64,000 nt of DNA from Streptomyces sp. R44 (GCF_041053105.1 NZ_CP163444.1:2170001-2234000); one strand, 5' to 3'; positions 34,065-43,846 are shown, numbered from the stretch's first letter. Program-made: numbers and translations. The notes: generated by a model not told the origin, from the letters alone.

Positions 34065-35597
34065 TTGAGCGCAGTCCACGGAGCCAACCCGCTCCGTGAC
34101 GCCGCAGACCGACGGCTCCCGCGCATCGCGGGGCCGTCGGGCCTGGTGATCTTCGGCGTCACGGGCGATTTGTCCCGTAAGAAGCTGATGCCCGCCGTCT
34201 ACGACCTGGCCAACCGCGGCCTGCTGCCGCCGGGCTTCTCGCTCGTCGGCTTCGCCCGCCGCGAGTGGGCGGACGAGGACTTCGCGCAGGAGGTCTACGA
34301 GGCCGTCAAGCAGCACGCGCGCACCCCCTTCCGCGAGGAGGTGTGGCAGCAGCTCATCCAGGGCATGCGGTTCGTCCAGGGCGACTTCGACGACGACACG
34401 GCCTTCGAGCAGCTCAAGTCGACCATCGAGGAGCTCGACAAGGCGCAGGGCACGGGCGGCAACTTCGCCTTCTACCTGTCCGTGCCGCCGAAGTTCTTCC
34501 CGCTGGTCGTCCAGCAGCTCAAGAAGCACGGCCTCGCCGACCAGAAGGACGGCTCCTGGCGCCGCGCGGTCATCGAGAAGCCCTTCGGGCACGACCTGGT
34601 CTCCGCGAAGGAGCTCAACGAGGTCGTCCACGAGGTCTTCCCGCCGGACGCCGTCTTCCGGATCGACCACTACCTCGGCAAGGAGACCGTCCAGAACATC
34701 CTGGCGCTCCGCTTCGCCAACACCCTCTTCGAGCCGATCTGGAACCGGTCGTACGTCGACCACGTGCAGATCACCATGGCCGAGGACATCGGCATCGGCG
34801 GCCGCGCCGGCTACTACGACGGCATCGGCGCCGCCCGTGACGTCATCCAGAACCACCTGCTCCAGCTGCTCGCGCTGACCGCGATGGAGGAGCCCGCCTC
34901 CTTCGACGCCGACGCGCTGGCCGCCGAGAAGACCAAGGTCCTCGGCGCGGTGAAGCTGCCCAAGGACCTGGGCAAGTCCACGGTCCGCGGCCAGTACGCG
35001 GCCGGGTGGCAGGGCGGCGCCAAGGCCGTCGGCTACCTCCAGGAAGACGGCATCGACCCCCAGTCGAAGACCGACACCTACGCGGCCATCAAGCTGGAGA
35101 TCGACAACCGCCGCTGGGCGGGCGTCCCGTTCTACCTGCGGACCGGCAAGCGCCTGGGCCGCCGCGTCACCGAGATCGCGGTCGTCTTCCAGCGCGCCCC
35201 GCACTCCCCCTTCGACCACACCGCGACCGAGGAGCTCGGCCGCAACGCCATCGTCATCCGGGTCCAGCCGGACGAGGGCGTGACGGTGCGGTTCGGCTCC
35301 AAGGTGCCCGGCACCCAGATGGAGATCCGGGACGTGTCCATGGACTTCGCGTACGGCGAGTCCTTCACGGAGTCCAGCCCCGAGGCGTACGAGCGGCTCA
35401 TCCTCGACGTCCTGCTCGGCGACTCCAACCTCTTCCCGCGGGTCGAGGAGGTCGAGCTGTCCTGGAAGATCCTCGACCCGATCGAGCAGTTCTGGGACAC
35501 GCACGGCAAGCCCGCGCAGTACCAGTCCGGGACCTGGGGTCCGGTCGAGGCGGACGAGATGCTCGCACGAGACGGCAGGAGCTGGCGCCGGCCATGA
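34065..35597 (+). CDS. zwf: glucose-6-phosphate 1-dehydrogenase
   Basis: This 510-residue enzyme (EC 1.1.1.49) opens the oxidative pentose-phosphate pathway. It has the NADP loop VIFGVTGDLSRKKLMPA and the active-site motif RIDHYLGKETVQNILALRFAN. The start is TTG at 34065: GGAGG inside the end of tal is ten bases upstream and the resulting SAVHGANPLRD N-terminus is usual for streptomycete Zwf. Only five bases separate it from tal. Confidence 0.92.
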   Translation: MSAVHGANPLRDAADRRLPRIAGPSGLVIFGVTGDLSRKKLMPAVYDLANRGLLPPGFSLVGFARREWADEDFAQEVYEAVKQHARTPFREEVWQQLIQGMRFVQGDFDDDTAFEQLKSTIEELDKAQGTGGNFAFYLSVPPKFFPLVVQQLKKHGLADQKDGSWRRAVIEKPFGHDLVSAKELNEVVHEVFPPDAVFRIDHYLGKETVQNILALRFANTLFEPIWNRSYVDHVQITMAEDIGIGGRAGYYDGIGAARDVIQNHLLQLLALTAMEEPASFDADALAAEKTKVLGAVKLPKDLGKSTVRGQYAAGWQGGAKAVGYLQEDGIDPQSKTDTYAAIKLEIDNRRWAGVPFYLRTGKRLGRRVTEIAVVFQRAPHSPFDHTATEELGRNAIVIRVQPDEGVTVRFGSKVPGTQMEIRDVSMDFAYGESFTESSPEAYERLILDVLLGDSNLFPRVEEVELSWKILDPIEQFWDTHGKPAQYQSGTWGPVEADEMLARDGRSWRRP

Positions 35598-36646
35598 AGA
35601 CCGACCTGACGGACACCACGTCCTCCAAGATCAACAAGGCGCTGGTGCTCGGGCGGCGGGCGATCGGCACGCCGGCCGTCGGCATGGTGCTCACCCTCGT
35701 GATCGTCACCGACGAGGAGAACGCCTACGACGCGCTGAAGGCGGCCAACGAGGCGTCCCGCGAGCACCCCTCGCGGACCCTCGTCGTCATCAAGAGGGTC
35801 TCGCGCTCCCCGCGGGACCGTGCCAAGGCGCGGCTCGACGCCGAGGTCCGCCTCGGCGCCGACGCCAGCACCGGCGAGACGGTGGTGCTCCGGCTGTACG
35901 GCGAGGTCGTCGACCACGCCCAGTCGGTGGTGCTGCCGCTGCTCCTCCCGGACGCCCCCGTCGTCGTCTGGTGGCCGGTGAACGCGCCGTCCGACCCGGC
36001 GAACGACCCGCTGGGCGCGCTCGCCCAGCGCCGGGTGACCGACACGTACGCCGCCGAGCAGCCCATCCAGGAGCTGACCGCGCGCGCGGACGCGTACACC
36101 CCGGGCGACACGGACCTCTCGTGGACCCGGATCACCCCGTGGCGTTCGATGCTGGCCGCCGCGCTCGACCAGGTCGTGTGCGAGGTCACCTCGGCCGAGG
36201 TGGAGGGCGAGGAGTTCAACCCGAGCGTCGAGCTGCTCGCCATGTGGCTGGCCGACCGGCTGAAGGTGCCGGTGCGGCGCTCGAAGTCGGCGGGCCCCGG
36301 TCTCACCTCCGTACGGATGGAGACCAACGCCGGCCCGATCGTCCTCGACCGGCCGGACGGCTCGCTCGCGACGCTCTCCATAGAGGGCCAGCCGGACCGC
36401 GCCGTGGCGCTCAAGCGCCGCGAGACGGCCGAGCTGATCGCGGAGGAGCTGCGCCGGCTCGACCCGGACGACACCTACGCGACGGCGCTCAGGTTCGGTG
36501 TGGAGCGGCTGGACGAGGAGGCGGCGACGACCGCCCCCGAGCCGGTCGCGGAGGCGGTGACGGAGGCGGAGGCGGTCGTGGAGACGGCCCCCGCCGCCAA
36601 GCCCGCCGCGAAGAAGACCCCGGCCAAGAAGGCGGCGGCCAAGTGA
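35594..36646 (+). CDS. opcA: OpcA, assembly/regulatory protein of glucose-6-phosphate dehydrogenase
   Basis: This 350-residue OpcA is required for activity of Zwf in cyanobacteria and actinobacteria. VVVWWPVNAPSDPANDPLG and TDLSWTRITPWRSMLAAALDQ are characteristic. The last 50 residues are low complexity: an acidic Glu/Ala stretch followed by AAKPAAKKTPAKKAAAK, a basic tail. Its ATG overlaps the zwf stop by four bases. Confidence 0.92.
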   Translation: MKTDLTDTTSSKINKALVLGRRAIGTPAVGMVLTLVIVTDEENAYDALKAANEASREHPSRTLVVIKRVSRSPRDRAKARLDAEVRLGADASTGETVVLRLYGEVVDHAQSVVLPLLLPDAPVVVWWPVNAPSDPANDPLGALAQRRVTDTYAAEQPIQELTARADAYTPGDTDLSWTRITPWRSMLAAALDQVVCEVTSAEVEGEEFNPSVELLAMWLADRLKVPVRRSKSAGPGLTSVRMETNAGPIVLDRPDGSLATLSIEGQPDRAVALKRRETAELIAEELRRLDPDDTYATALRFGVERLDEEAATTAPEPVAEAVTEAEAVVETAPAAKPAAKKTPAKKAAAK

Positions 36647-37425
36647 GCGCCCCCCAGCTGGTCGTCCACCGCGACAAGGAGCTGATGGCCGAGGCCGCCG
36701 CGGCCCGGCTCATCACCCGGATCGTGGACGCCCAGGCCGCCCGCGGCTCCGCCTCGGTCGTGCTGACCGGCGGCCGGAACGGCAACGGCCTGCTCGCGGC
36801 GCTCGGCGCGGCGCCCGCGCGGGACGCGGTCGACTGGTCGCGGCTCGACCTGTGGTGGGGCGACGAGCGGTACCTGCCCGAGGGCGACCCCGAGCGGAAC
36901 GTCACCCAGGCCCGTGCCGCGCTGCTCGACCGGGTGCCGCTGGACCCGGCGCGGGTGCACGCCATGCCCGCCTCGGACGGTCCGTACGGCAGCGACGTCG
37001 ACGCCGCCGCGGCCGCGTACGCGGAGGAGCTGGCCGCCGCCGCGGGTCCCGGTGACCACGGCGGGGTGCCGACCTTCGACGTGCTGATGCTGGGCGTCGG
37101 CCCTGACACCCATGTGGCCTCGCTCTTCCCGGAGCTGCCGGCGGTCCGCGAGACCGAGCGGACGGTGGTCGGGGTGCACGGCGCGCCGAAGCCGCCGCCG
37201 GTCCGCGTCTCGCTGACGCTTCCGGCGATCCGGGCGGCCAAGGAGGTCTGGCTGCTCGCGGCCGGTGAGGACAAGGCGAAGGCCGCGGCGATCGCGCTGT
37301 CGGGCGCGCGCGAGGTGCAGGCCCCGGCGGCCGGTGCCTACGGCCGCTCGCGGACGCTGTGGCTGCTCGACGCGGCGGCCGCGTCGGAGCTGCCGCGGAG
37401 CCTGTACCCGCCGGCCTCGGCCTGA
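36643..37425 (+). CDS. pgl: 6-phosphogluconolactonase
   Basis: This 260-residue NagB/DevB-type lactonase has ASVVLTGGRNGNGLLAAL, the WWGDERYLPEGDPERN active-site loop and VLMLGVGPDTHVASLFPEL. It hydrolyses the lactone made by Zwf. The GTG start overlaps the opcA stop (GTGA), completing the operon. 6-Phosphogluconate dehydrogenase is not in this window. Confidence 0.9.
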   Translation: MSAPQLVVHRDKELMAEAAAARLITRIVDAQAARGSASVVLTGGRNGNGLLAALGAAPARDAVDWSRLDLWWGDERYLPEGDPERNVTQARAALLDRVPLDPARVHAMPASDGPYGSDVDAAAAAYAEELAAAAGPGDHGGVPTFDVLMLGVGPDTHVASLFPELPAVRETERTVVGVHGAPKPPPVRVSLTLPAIRAAKEVWLLAAGEDKAKAAAIALSGAREVQAPAAGAYGRSRTLWLLDAAAASELPRSLYPPASA

Positions 37426-37436
37426 CGCACCTGTAC

Positions 37437-37472
37437 GGAGGCCCGGTTCACCTGTCGGTGGGCCGGGCCTCC
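37437..37472. terminator. terminator between pgl and the PH-domain gene
   Basis: GGAGGCCCGG and CCGGGCCTCC form a 10-bp stem with a 16-base loop that includes the stop codon of the minus-strand gene. Confidence 0.6.
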
Positions 37473-39046
37473 GGCATGTGTGCGGGCTCCGTCTGTACGG
37501 GCTCCGCTCGTGCGGGCTCCGTTCCTGCGGGCTCCGTTCCTGCGGGCTCCATTCCTGCGGGCTCCAGGAAGGGCGCGAGGAGTTCCGGTACGGCTCCGGC
37601 GGCGAAGGTCAGGCCCTGGCTCTCGCCCGCGTCGAGGATGTCGTAGGCCCCCTCGCCCGCCGCCGTCGTGGCGGTGAGGGTCAGCAGGCCGGCGCGGCGC
37701 TGGAAGTACGACTGCTTGACGGTCCAGCCGATGACGCCGGAGCGCTGGAGGGCGACCGTCGTCCGCCGCACGGTGCCCGAACGGGTCACCAGATAGGCGC
37801 CGCTGACGCCGTGTCCGAGGGCGCGGTACGCGTCGAGGGCGAGCGGCACCGCGAGCGGGGTGAGGACGAGGGCGCAGCCGGCCGCCACGTACAACAGCAC
37901 CGGGGTGAGCAGCAGGCCGAGGACGGCGAGGACCGCGGCGGGTCCGAGGGCGGTCCACAGGGCCCAGCGCAGCCGCCGGGCACGGGCGGCCCGGGGGTGG
38001 CCGGCGAGGGCTGCCCCGGTGGGCGGCTCCTGCTCGCGCAGGACCTGGGCGGCGACCCGCTCGGCACGCTCCCGGGGGACGGCGGGCAGCAGGTTCTTCA
38101 GGTCGGCGTGCTTGTCGTCGTCGTCCTGGGCGAGGCCGGTGGCGACGGCGTCGACGCGGGCGGCCCCGAACAGCCGCGCACCGAGGGGCTCGACGAGCTC
38201 GATCCCGCGCAGCCGGCGTTCCTCCAGGCTGACCGAGCGGGCGGTGAACAGGCCGCGGCGGACGCGGAGGGTGCCGCCGGGCTCGCGCTCCAGGCGGTAG
38301 TTCCACCACATCTCGATCCAGAGTCCGAGGGCGCCGACGGCCCCGACGGCGGTGGCGAGCAGCACCAGGTCGACGACGACCCAGGTCAGGGACGTGTCCT
38401 GGAAGCGGTCCCCTATCCAGTCGATGACCTCGCCCTGGGCGCCGAACCACTCGCTGACCTGCATGACGGCGCCCGCCGCGGCGCCGCCGAGGGCGGGGGC
38501 GAGGAAGGAGACGGGGGCGTAGCGGATCCAGCGCGGGTCGAGGGTGGCGAGGGTGCGGTCGTCCCCGGTTTCCTCGGGGGCGGCGGTGCGGGCGAGGAGC
38601 TCGTGGCGGAGCCGCTCGCCCTCGGCGCGGGTGACCAGGTCGAGTTCGAGGGTGGACTCGCCGCCGGTGTGCTCGCCGGTGCCGATCCGGACCTTGACGA
38701 GGCCGAGGACGCGCTGGAGGGGGTTGGCGGTGAGGTCGACGCTGCGGATCCGCTCTCGGGCGAGGGAGCGGCGCTTCAGCAGCAGGAGCCCGGTGTGGAG
38801 GTCGACCCGCTCGGGGCCGACGCGGTAGCGGGTGCGGCGCAGCCGGATCCAGTCGGCGGCGGTGCCGGCGAGGACGAGCAGGGCGGCGCCGGCGAGGACC
38901 CAGGCGACGGCCTGCCAAAGCGGCCTGCCGCCCGAGAGGCCCGCCACGGCCGGGAGGGCCGCGCCGCCGGCCACCCCGCAGAGGACGGCGGCGCCGGCGA
39001 GCAGGGTCCGCGGGTCGAGCCGCCGCCACTGCTCCTCCTCGCTCAT
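37448..39046 (-). CDS. bacterial PH-domain (YdbT-like) membrane protein
   Basis: This 532-residue membrane protein has several hydrophobic segments (about 18-65, 190-260, 390-440) separating three bPH2-type domains. Each domain contains a pattern such as YRVGPERVDLHTGLLLLKRRSLARERIRSVDL. Such YdbS/YdbT pairs are linked to cell-envelope stress in Firmicutes, but their role is not defined. The C-terminus carries six EPxxx pentapeptides encoded by a 15-bp tandem repeat. It overlaps its partner by four bases. Confidence 0.82.
   Translation of the reverse strand: MSEEEQWRRLDPRTLLAGAAVLCGVAGGAALPAVAGLSGGRPLWQAVAWVLAGAALLVLAGTAADWIRLRRTRYRVGPERVDLHTGLLLLKRRSLARERIRSVDLTANPLQRVLGLVKVRIGTGEHTGGESTLELDLVTRAEGERLRHELLARTAAPEETGDDRTLATLDPRWIRYAPVSFLAPALGGAAAGAVMQVSEWFGAQGEVIDWIGDRFQDTSLTWVVVDLVLLATAVGAVGALGLWIEMWWNYRLEREPGGTLRVRRGLFTARSVSLEERRLRGIELVEPLGARLFGAARVDAVATGLAQDDDDKHADLKNLLPAVPRERAERVAAQVLREQEPPTGAALAGHPRAARARRLRWALWTALGPAAVLAVLGLLLTPVLLYVAAGCALVLTPLAVPLALDAYRALGHGVSGAYLVTRSGTVRRTTVALQRSGVIGWTVKQSYFQRRAGLLTLTATTAAGEGAYDILDAGESQGLTFAAGAVPELLAPFLEPAGMEPAGTEPAGTEPARAEPVQTEPAHMPEARPTDR
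37480..37569. repeat. 15-bp tandem repeat, six units, in the PH-domain gene
   Basis: Six adjacent 15-base units share the core GCGGGCTCC. They encode EPAGM, EPAGT, EPAGT, EPARA, EPVQT and EPAHM-like pentapeptides at the protein C-terminus. The central units are nearly identical, so copy number is likely to vary. Confidence 0.85.
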
Positions 39047-39543
39047 GTGGCGTCCCCGGGGGTGGCCCGGGTGAGGAGGGTGAGCCGCTCGGCGAGTGCG
39101 GCGGCGAGCTCGTGGTCGAGTCCCTCGATGCGGATCGCCCCCTTGGAGGAGGCGGTGGTGACGGTGACGGTGGCGAGCCGGAGCGCCTGCTCCAGCGGGC
39201 CGCGTACGGTGTCGACCGTCTGGATCCGGGACATCGGGGCGATCCGCCACTCCTGCCAGAGGGCGCCGGTGCGCACGTAGACGGCCTCGTCGGTGACCTC
39301 CCAGCGGTGCACCCGGAACCACCAGGCGGGGAAGAACGCGGTGCAGGCGAGGCCCAGGGCCGCCACGGCCCCGGCCGCGAGCAGCAGCCAGAACCGGGCG
39401 GACCCGATCAGCGCGCCGAGCACGGCCAGGACCACCACCGGGACGGCGGTGGTCACGAGCAGCTGGACCCGCCACCAGGTGACGGCCCGTGTGTCGACGG
39501 CGTTCCTGGGCGGCCGCAGCCGCACCGCGTTCTCCCCCGTCAT
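39043..39543 (-). CDS. bacterial PH-domain (YdbS-like) membrane protein
   Basis: This 166-residue protein has two membrane helices (about 26-72) followed by one bPH2 domain, WEVTDEAVYVRTGALWQEWRIAPMSRIQTVDTVRGPLEQALRLATVTV. It is the small partner of the following gene, with an ATGA overlap. It ends a run that starts only four bases after the pgi stop region. Confidence 0.85.
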   Translation of the reverse strand: MTGENAVRLRPPRNAVDTRAVTWWRVQLLVTTAVPVVVLAVLGALIGSARFWLLLAAGAVAALGLACTAFFPAWWFRVHRWEVTDEAVYVRTGALWQEWRIAPMSRIQTVDTVRGPLEQALRLATVTVTTASSKGAIRIEGLDHELAAALAERLTLLTRATPGDAT

Positions 39544-39547
39544 CCGG

Positions 39548-41209
39548 TTACCGTCCGCGCAGCGAGCGGTAGACCGAGACGAGTCCGGCGGTGGAGCTGT
39601 CGAGTTGCCCGGCTCCCTCGCCCTCCGTCAGGACCGGTTCGATCTTCTTGGCGAGGACCTTGCCGAGTTCGACGCCCCACTGGTCGAAGGAGTCGATGTT
39701 CCAGATGGCGCCCTGGACGAAGACCTTGTGCTCGTAGAGCGCGATCAGCTGGCCGAGGACGGACGGGGTGAGCGCCTCGGCGAGGATCGTGGTGGTCGGG
39801 TGGTTGCCCTGGAAGGTCTTGTGCGGGACGAGTTCCTCGGCGACGCCCTCGGCCCGTACCTCCTCGGGCGTCTTGCCGAAGGCGAGCGCCTGGGTCTGGG
39901 CGAAGAAGTTGGCCATGAGCAGGTCGTGCTGGGCGACGAGCCCGGGCGGCAGGTCGTCGACGGGCCGGGCGAAGCCGATGAAGTCGGCCGGGATGACCTT
40001 GGTGCCCTGGTGGATCAACTGGTAGTAGGCGTGCTGCCCGTTGGTGCCAGGGGTGCCCCAGACGACGGGGCCGGTCTGCCAGTCGACGCGGTTGCCCTCG
40101 CGGTCCACCGACTTGCCGTTGGACTCCATGTCGAGCTGCTGGAGGTAGGCGGTGAACTTGGACAGGTAGTGCGAGTACGGCAGGACGGCGTGCGACTGGG
40201 CGTCGAAGAAGGCGCCGTACCAGACGCCGAGGAGGCCGAGGAGCAGCGGCGCGTTCTCCTCGGGCGGGGCGGTGCGGAAGTGCTCGTCGACGAGGTGGAA
40301 GCCGTCGAGCATCTCGCGGAAGCGCTCCGGGCCGATGGCGATCATCAGGGAGAGGCCGATGGCGGAGTCGTAGGAGTAGCGGCCGCCGACCCAGTCCCAG
40401 AACTCGAACATGTTCGTGGTGTCGATGCCGAACTCCTCGACCTTCTCGGCGTTGGTCGAGAGGGCCACGAAGTGCTGGGCGACGGCCTCCTGACCGGCCT
40501 TCAGCCCGGCGAGGAGCCAGCTGCGGGCCGAGGTGGCGTTGGTGATCGTCTCGATGGTGGTGAAGGTCTTCGAGGCGACGACGAAGAGGGTCTCGGCGGG
40601 GTCGAGGTCGCGGACGGCCTCGTGGAGGTCGGCGCCGTCGACGTTGGAGACGAAACGGAACGTCAGGTCCCGCCGGGTGTAGGAGCGCAGGACCTCGTAG
40701 GCCATGGCGGGGCCGAGGTCGGAGCCGCCGATGCCGATGTTCACGATGTTCTTGACGGGCTTGCCGGTGTGGCCGGTCCACTCGCCCGCGCGGACCTTGT
40801 CGGCGAAGGCGGCCATCTTGTCGAGGACGGCGTGGACGCCGGGGACGACGTTCTCCCCGTCGACCTCGACGACGGCCCCGCGGGGGGCGCGCAGCGCGGT
40901 GTGGAGGACGGCGCGGTCCTCGGTGGTGTTGATCTTCTCGCCGCGGAACATGGCGTCGCGGAGCTCGGCGACGCCGGTGACGGCGGCGAGTTCACGCAGC
41001 AGGGTCAGCGTCTCGTCGGTGACGAGGTGCTTGGAGTAGTCCAGGTGGAGGTCACCGACGCGCAGGGTGTTGCGGGTGCCCCGCTCCGGGTCGGCGGCGA
41101 ACAGTTCGCGCAGATGGGTCTCGCCCAGCTGCTCACGGTGCTTGCCGAGGGCCGCCCACTCGGGCAGCCGGTTGAGCCTGATACGGCCTTCGCTGGTCAT
41201 CTCGGACAT
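39548..41209 (-). CDS. pgi: glucose-6-phosphate isomerase
   Basis: This 553-residue Pgi has [43 protein letters not shown] and [17 protein letters not shown]. It interconverts glucose-6-phosphate and fructose-6-phosphate and so links the nearby glycolytic and pentose-phosphate operons. AAGGAA precedes the ATG. Confidence 0.94.
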   Translation of the reverse strand: MSEMTSEGRIRLNRLPEWAALGKHREQLGETHLRELFAADPERGTRNTLRVGDLHLDYSKHLVTDETLTLLRELAAVTGVAELRDAMFRGEKINTTEDRAVLHTALRAPRGAVVEVDGENVVPGVHAVLDKMAAFADKVRAGEWTGHTGKPVKNIVNIGIGGSDLGPAMAYEVLRSYTRRDLTFRFVSNVDGADLHEAVRDLDPAETLFVVASKTFTTIETITNATSARSWLLAGLKAGQEAVAQHFVALSTNAEKVEEFGIDTTNMFEFWDWVGGRYSYDSAIGLSLMIAIGPERFREMLDGFHLVDEHFRTAPPEENAPLLLGLLGVWYGAFFDAQSHAVLPYSHYLSKFTAYLQQLDMESNGKSVDREGNRVDWQTGPVVWGTPGTNGQHAYYQLIHQGTKVIPADFIGFARPVDDLPPGLVAQHDLLMANFFAQTQALAFGKTPEEVRAEGVAEELVPHKTFQGNHPTTTILAEALTPSVLGQLIALYEHKVFVQGAIWNIDSFDQWGVELGKVLAKKIEPVLTEGEGAGQLDSSTAGLVSVYRSLRGR

Positions 41210-41257
41210 CGCCCATTCCTTCTCAATACTGCTTGTCTGCCCCGCTGCACCCCCAAC

Positions 41258-42475
41258 CTAATTGATCAGGGGGCCCAACGACGCGACGGCGAGCGCGAAC
41301 AACGCCGCCGCGAGGAGGGCCGGTGTGTGCGGTCCGAGACCGGCGGCCGCGGCGCCGCCGAGGAGGGCCCCGAGCGGGGCTCCCGCGACGGCGAGGGTGC
41401 GGAAGGCCGCGGCGACGCGGCCGAGCATCCCTTCGGGGGCGCGCTCCTGCATGAGGGTGGTCTGCTGGACGTTCCACACCGTCCCCATCAAGCCGAACAC
41501 CGCCATGGCCCCGATCGATACCGCGAGGACGGGCACCGCGCCCATCAGGACCAGGCAGCCGGTCTGGACGGCCCCGGCGAGGAACACGGCGCGTATCCGT
41601 CCGGTCCGCTCGGCGAGCCGCCGGGCGAGGAAGCCGCCGGCGACGGCACCGAGGGCGTAGGCGGTGATGGTGGCGGCGTATCCGCTGTCCCCCGCGTGGA
41701 GGCCGTCGGTGACGAGGACGACGAGGGTGGCGATGAGGGCGCCCATGCCGATGTTGCACAGGGTGGTGGCGGTGCAGAGCCATCGCAGGTGCCGGTCCGC
41801 GCGCAGGACGGCGAGTCCTTCGGCCATCTCGGCGCGGAGGGTGGACCCGGCCGGGCGGGGCGGCCGTTCGGGTGCGCCGGTGCGCAGGGAGGCGACGAGG
41901 AGGGCGGCCAGGACGTACGTGACGGCGTCGGCCGCGTACGGGACGGCGGGCCCGGCGAGGAGCAGGACGGGCACGGCGGGTCCGGCGAGGAGGCCGCCGG
42001 CGAGCTGCTGACCGGTCATCAGACGGGCGTTGGCCGCGGCCAGGGTCTCGGCCGGGACGAGCGCCGGCAGCAGGGCGGTCGCCGCGTTGTCGAAGAGGGT
42101 CTGCAGGGTGGTCAGGGCGAAGGCGAGGAGGAGCAGCAGGGCGATGCCGGCGTGCCCGAGGGCCACGGCCGCGGCGAAGGCGGCCACGAGTCCGCCGCGG
42201 ACGAGGTCGACGGCCCACATGGCCCGGCGCTGGTCGACGCGGTCGGCGACGGCCCCGCCGAGGAGCCCGAAGAGCAGCCAGGGCAGGAAGCCGCAGGCGG
42301 TGACGGAGGCGATGAGGAACGGGTCGTCGGTGAGCACGGCGGCGAGCAGGGGCAGTGCGGCGGTCCGCAGCGAGTCGCCGAACCGGGAGACGACCGCGGC
42401 CGTCCACAGGCGTCCGAAGCCGCCCCGCCAGGCGGGCGCCGCCCTGGTGCCGCCCACTGCCTCCGTCGCCGCCAC
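41258..42475 (-). CDS. MFS-family exporter
   Basis: This 405-residue protein has 12 predicted helices and the MFS loop GGAVADRVDQRRAM between helices two and three, with NVQQTTLMQERAPEGMLGRV in the second half. It resembles the MFS_3/macrolide-exporter group. The start is GTG at 42475 with AGGGGG upstream. The substrate is unknown; no biosynthetic cluster is adjacent. Confidence 0.85.
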   Translation of the reverse strand: MAATEAVGGTRAAPAWRGGFGRLWTAAVVSRFGDSLRTAALPLLAAVLTDDPFLIASVTACGFLPWLLFGLLGGAVADRVDQRRAMWAVDLVRGGLVAAFAAAVALGHAGIALLLLLAFALTTLQTLFDNAATALLPALVPAETLAAANARLMTGQQLAGGLLAGPAVPVLLLAGPAVPYAADAVTYVLAALLVASLRTGAPERPPRPAGSTLRAEMAEGLAVLRADRHLRWLCTATTLCNIGMGALIATLVVLVTDGLHAGDSGYAATITAYALGAVAGGFLARRLAERTGRIRAVFLAGAVQTGCLVLMGAVPVLAVSIGAMAVFGLMGTVWNVQQTTLMQERAPEGMLGRVAAAFRTLAVAGAPLGALLGGAAAAGLGPHTPALLAAALFALAVASLGPLIN

Positions 42476-42552
42476 AACGCCCCCTCGGTCCGGTGCTCCC
42501 CTGTGCGACCGACCGTAGAGGACGCCACTGACAGTGGCCGTTCCGGCCGGTC

Positions 42553-43332
42553 TCAGTGGCCGCCGCGGTGCAGCCTGCCCTCGTAGCGGGCTTCGAGGAG
42601 GAGGTTGCGCTCGTGGCCGCCGGGGGTGTTGGCGGAGACGTACACGGGAGGTTCGTGTCCCTCGGCGAGGAGGAGGGCGAGGGTCTCCGCGACGGTCATC
42701 TGGACGAGGAGCGCGGAGGTGAGGGTGGAGATCCCGCAGGCGGCGCCGCCGCCGGGGAGCGGGAGGACGGCGTCGCCGGTGGGGGCGCAGTTGTCGAGGA
42801 CCACGTCGGCGAGGTCGGCGAGCCGCCTGCCGCTCGCGTGGAGGGCGGGGACGGCGCGGGCGTGTGCGAGCGAGGTGAGGGCGAGGAGCCGGTGTCCGGC
42901 GCCGGTCACTTTCACCGCCAGGTCGACGACCGCGTTGTTGACGCCGGAGCTGGAGATGATCACGAACAGGTCCTGCGGGCGGGGGTCGGCGAGGGCGTAC
43001 AGCCGTTCGGCGAGTCCTGGGGTGCGTTCGAGGAGCGGGTCGGCGAGGACGGCGGGGTCCTCTCCGCCGCGCAGCACGAGGTCGGCGAGCGAGAGGCGGT
43101 TGGTGGGGACCAGGCCGCCGGCGCGGCCGGCGATCTCCAGGGCGGCGGCCTGGGAGTGGCCGGTCCCGAAGGCGTGGATGACGCCGTCGGCGGCCACGCA
43201 GTCGGCGAGGAGCCGGGCCGCGCGCGGGACGGCGTCCGCGTTGGCGGCGACGGCGCGCTCGACGGCGTCCCGGGCCCGGTCGGCGAACGGCGCGGCGCCG
43301 AGCTCGTCGGGCCGGGGCAGGGCGGCGGACAT
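42553..43332 (-). CDS. SIS-domain (sugar isomerase fold) protein
   Basis: This 259-residue SIS protein has an N-terminal helix bundle and the phosphosugar-binding strands GVIHAFGTGHSQAAALEIAGRAGG and DLFVIISSSGVNNAVVDLAVKVTGAGHRLLALTSL. It resembles UPF0309-type proteins and, more distantly, MurQ etherase; it lacks a GNAT or extra domain. The ATG at 43332 follows GGAGG; an upstream in-frame GTG at 43365 lacks a site. It would bind a phosphorylated sugar, but the reaction is unknown. Confidence 0.8.
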   Translation of the reverse strand: MSAALPRPDELGAAPFADRARDAVERAVAANADAVPRAARLLADCVAADGVIHAFGTGHSQAAALEIAGRAGGLVPTNRLSLADLVLRGGEDPAVLADPLLERTPGLAERLYALADPRPQDLFVIISSSGVNNAVVDLAVKVTGAGHRLLALTSLAHARAVPALHASGRRLADLADVVLDNCAPTGDAVLPLPGGGAACGISTLTSALLVQMTVAETLALLLAEGHEPPVYVSANTPGGHERNLLLEARYEGRLHRGGH

Positions 43333-43365
43333 GGCGGAGGCCTCCACTGGTTCGGTCGCTGACAC

Positions 43366-43414
43366 ACGAACGGGCCTTGCCCGCGAACCGAGTTCGCGGG
43401 CAAGGCCCGTTCGT
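43366..43414. terminator. perfect 23-bp hairpin terminator
   Basis: The arms 43366-43388 and 43392-43414 are perfectly complementary with a three-base CGA loop. It lies downstream of the RbpA-family gene and upstream of the SIS gene on the same strand. Confidence 0.88.
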
Positions 43415-43433
43415 CACACCGTCACACCACGCT

Positions 43434-43769
43434 TCAGATCTCGCCGCGCAGTTTGGCCAGCGCCTCGGCGAGGATCGCCTCGCCGTCCGCGTCGCTGCGC
43501 CGCTCACGCACATAGGCGAGGTGGGTCTTGTACGGCTCCGTGCGCGGCGGGTCCGGCGGGTTGTCCCGGTCCTGGCCCGCCGGGAAGCCGCAGCGCGGGC
43601 AGTCCCAGGTATCCGGGACCGCCGCGTCGCTGGCGAAGCTCGGCTGCGTCTCGTGCCCGTTCGAGCACCAGAAGGAGATGCGGAGGCGCGGTGCCGACTC
43701 GCCCCGCTCGGCCTCCCCCATCGGCCCCGCTCCGACCCGGCTTCCCCGGATCGCGTTGCCACTTGCCAC
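43434..43769 (-). CDS. RbpA-family RNA polymerase-binding protein (paralogue)
   Basis: This 111-residue protein has the RbpA layout: N-terminal tail GNAIRGSRVG, a zinc-ribbon-like core with cysteines in FWCSNGHE and WDCPRCGFP, and the C-terminal sigma-interaction helix THLAYVRERRSDADGEAILAEALAKL. The sequence differs from the main streptomycete RbpA (THWDMLMERR form), so it is more likely the second family member. RbpA proteins bind principal sigma factors and help open promoters. It starts at GTG with GGGAG upstream; TAGACT (43814-43809) is a candidate -10. Confidence 0.82.
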   Translation of the reverse strand: MASGNAIRGSRVGAGPMGEAERGESAPRLRISFWCSNGHETQPSFASDAAVPDTWDCPRCGFPAGQDRDNPPDPPRTEPYKTHLAYVRERRSDADGEAILAEALAKLRGEI

Positions 43770-43846
43770 GGTCGTAACTCCCTGCGTGATGGTGCTCGAA
43801 GATGCCCCAGTCTACGTAAGGCCCAACGCGCGTCCAGTGATTGGAG

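Noticed and set aside
37480..37569. CRISPR-like array
   Set aside because: The 15-bp units are contiguous with no spacers and are in frame inside a gene.
43434..43814. SigR-type (GGGAAT-N18-GTT) promoter for the RbpA-family gene
   Set aside because: The motif is not present at correct spacing; a TAGACT -10 explains the start better.
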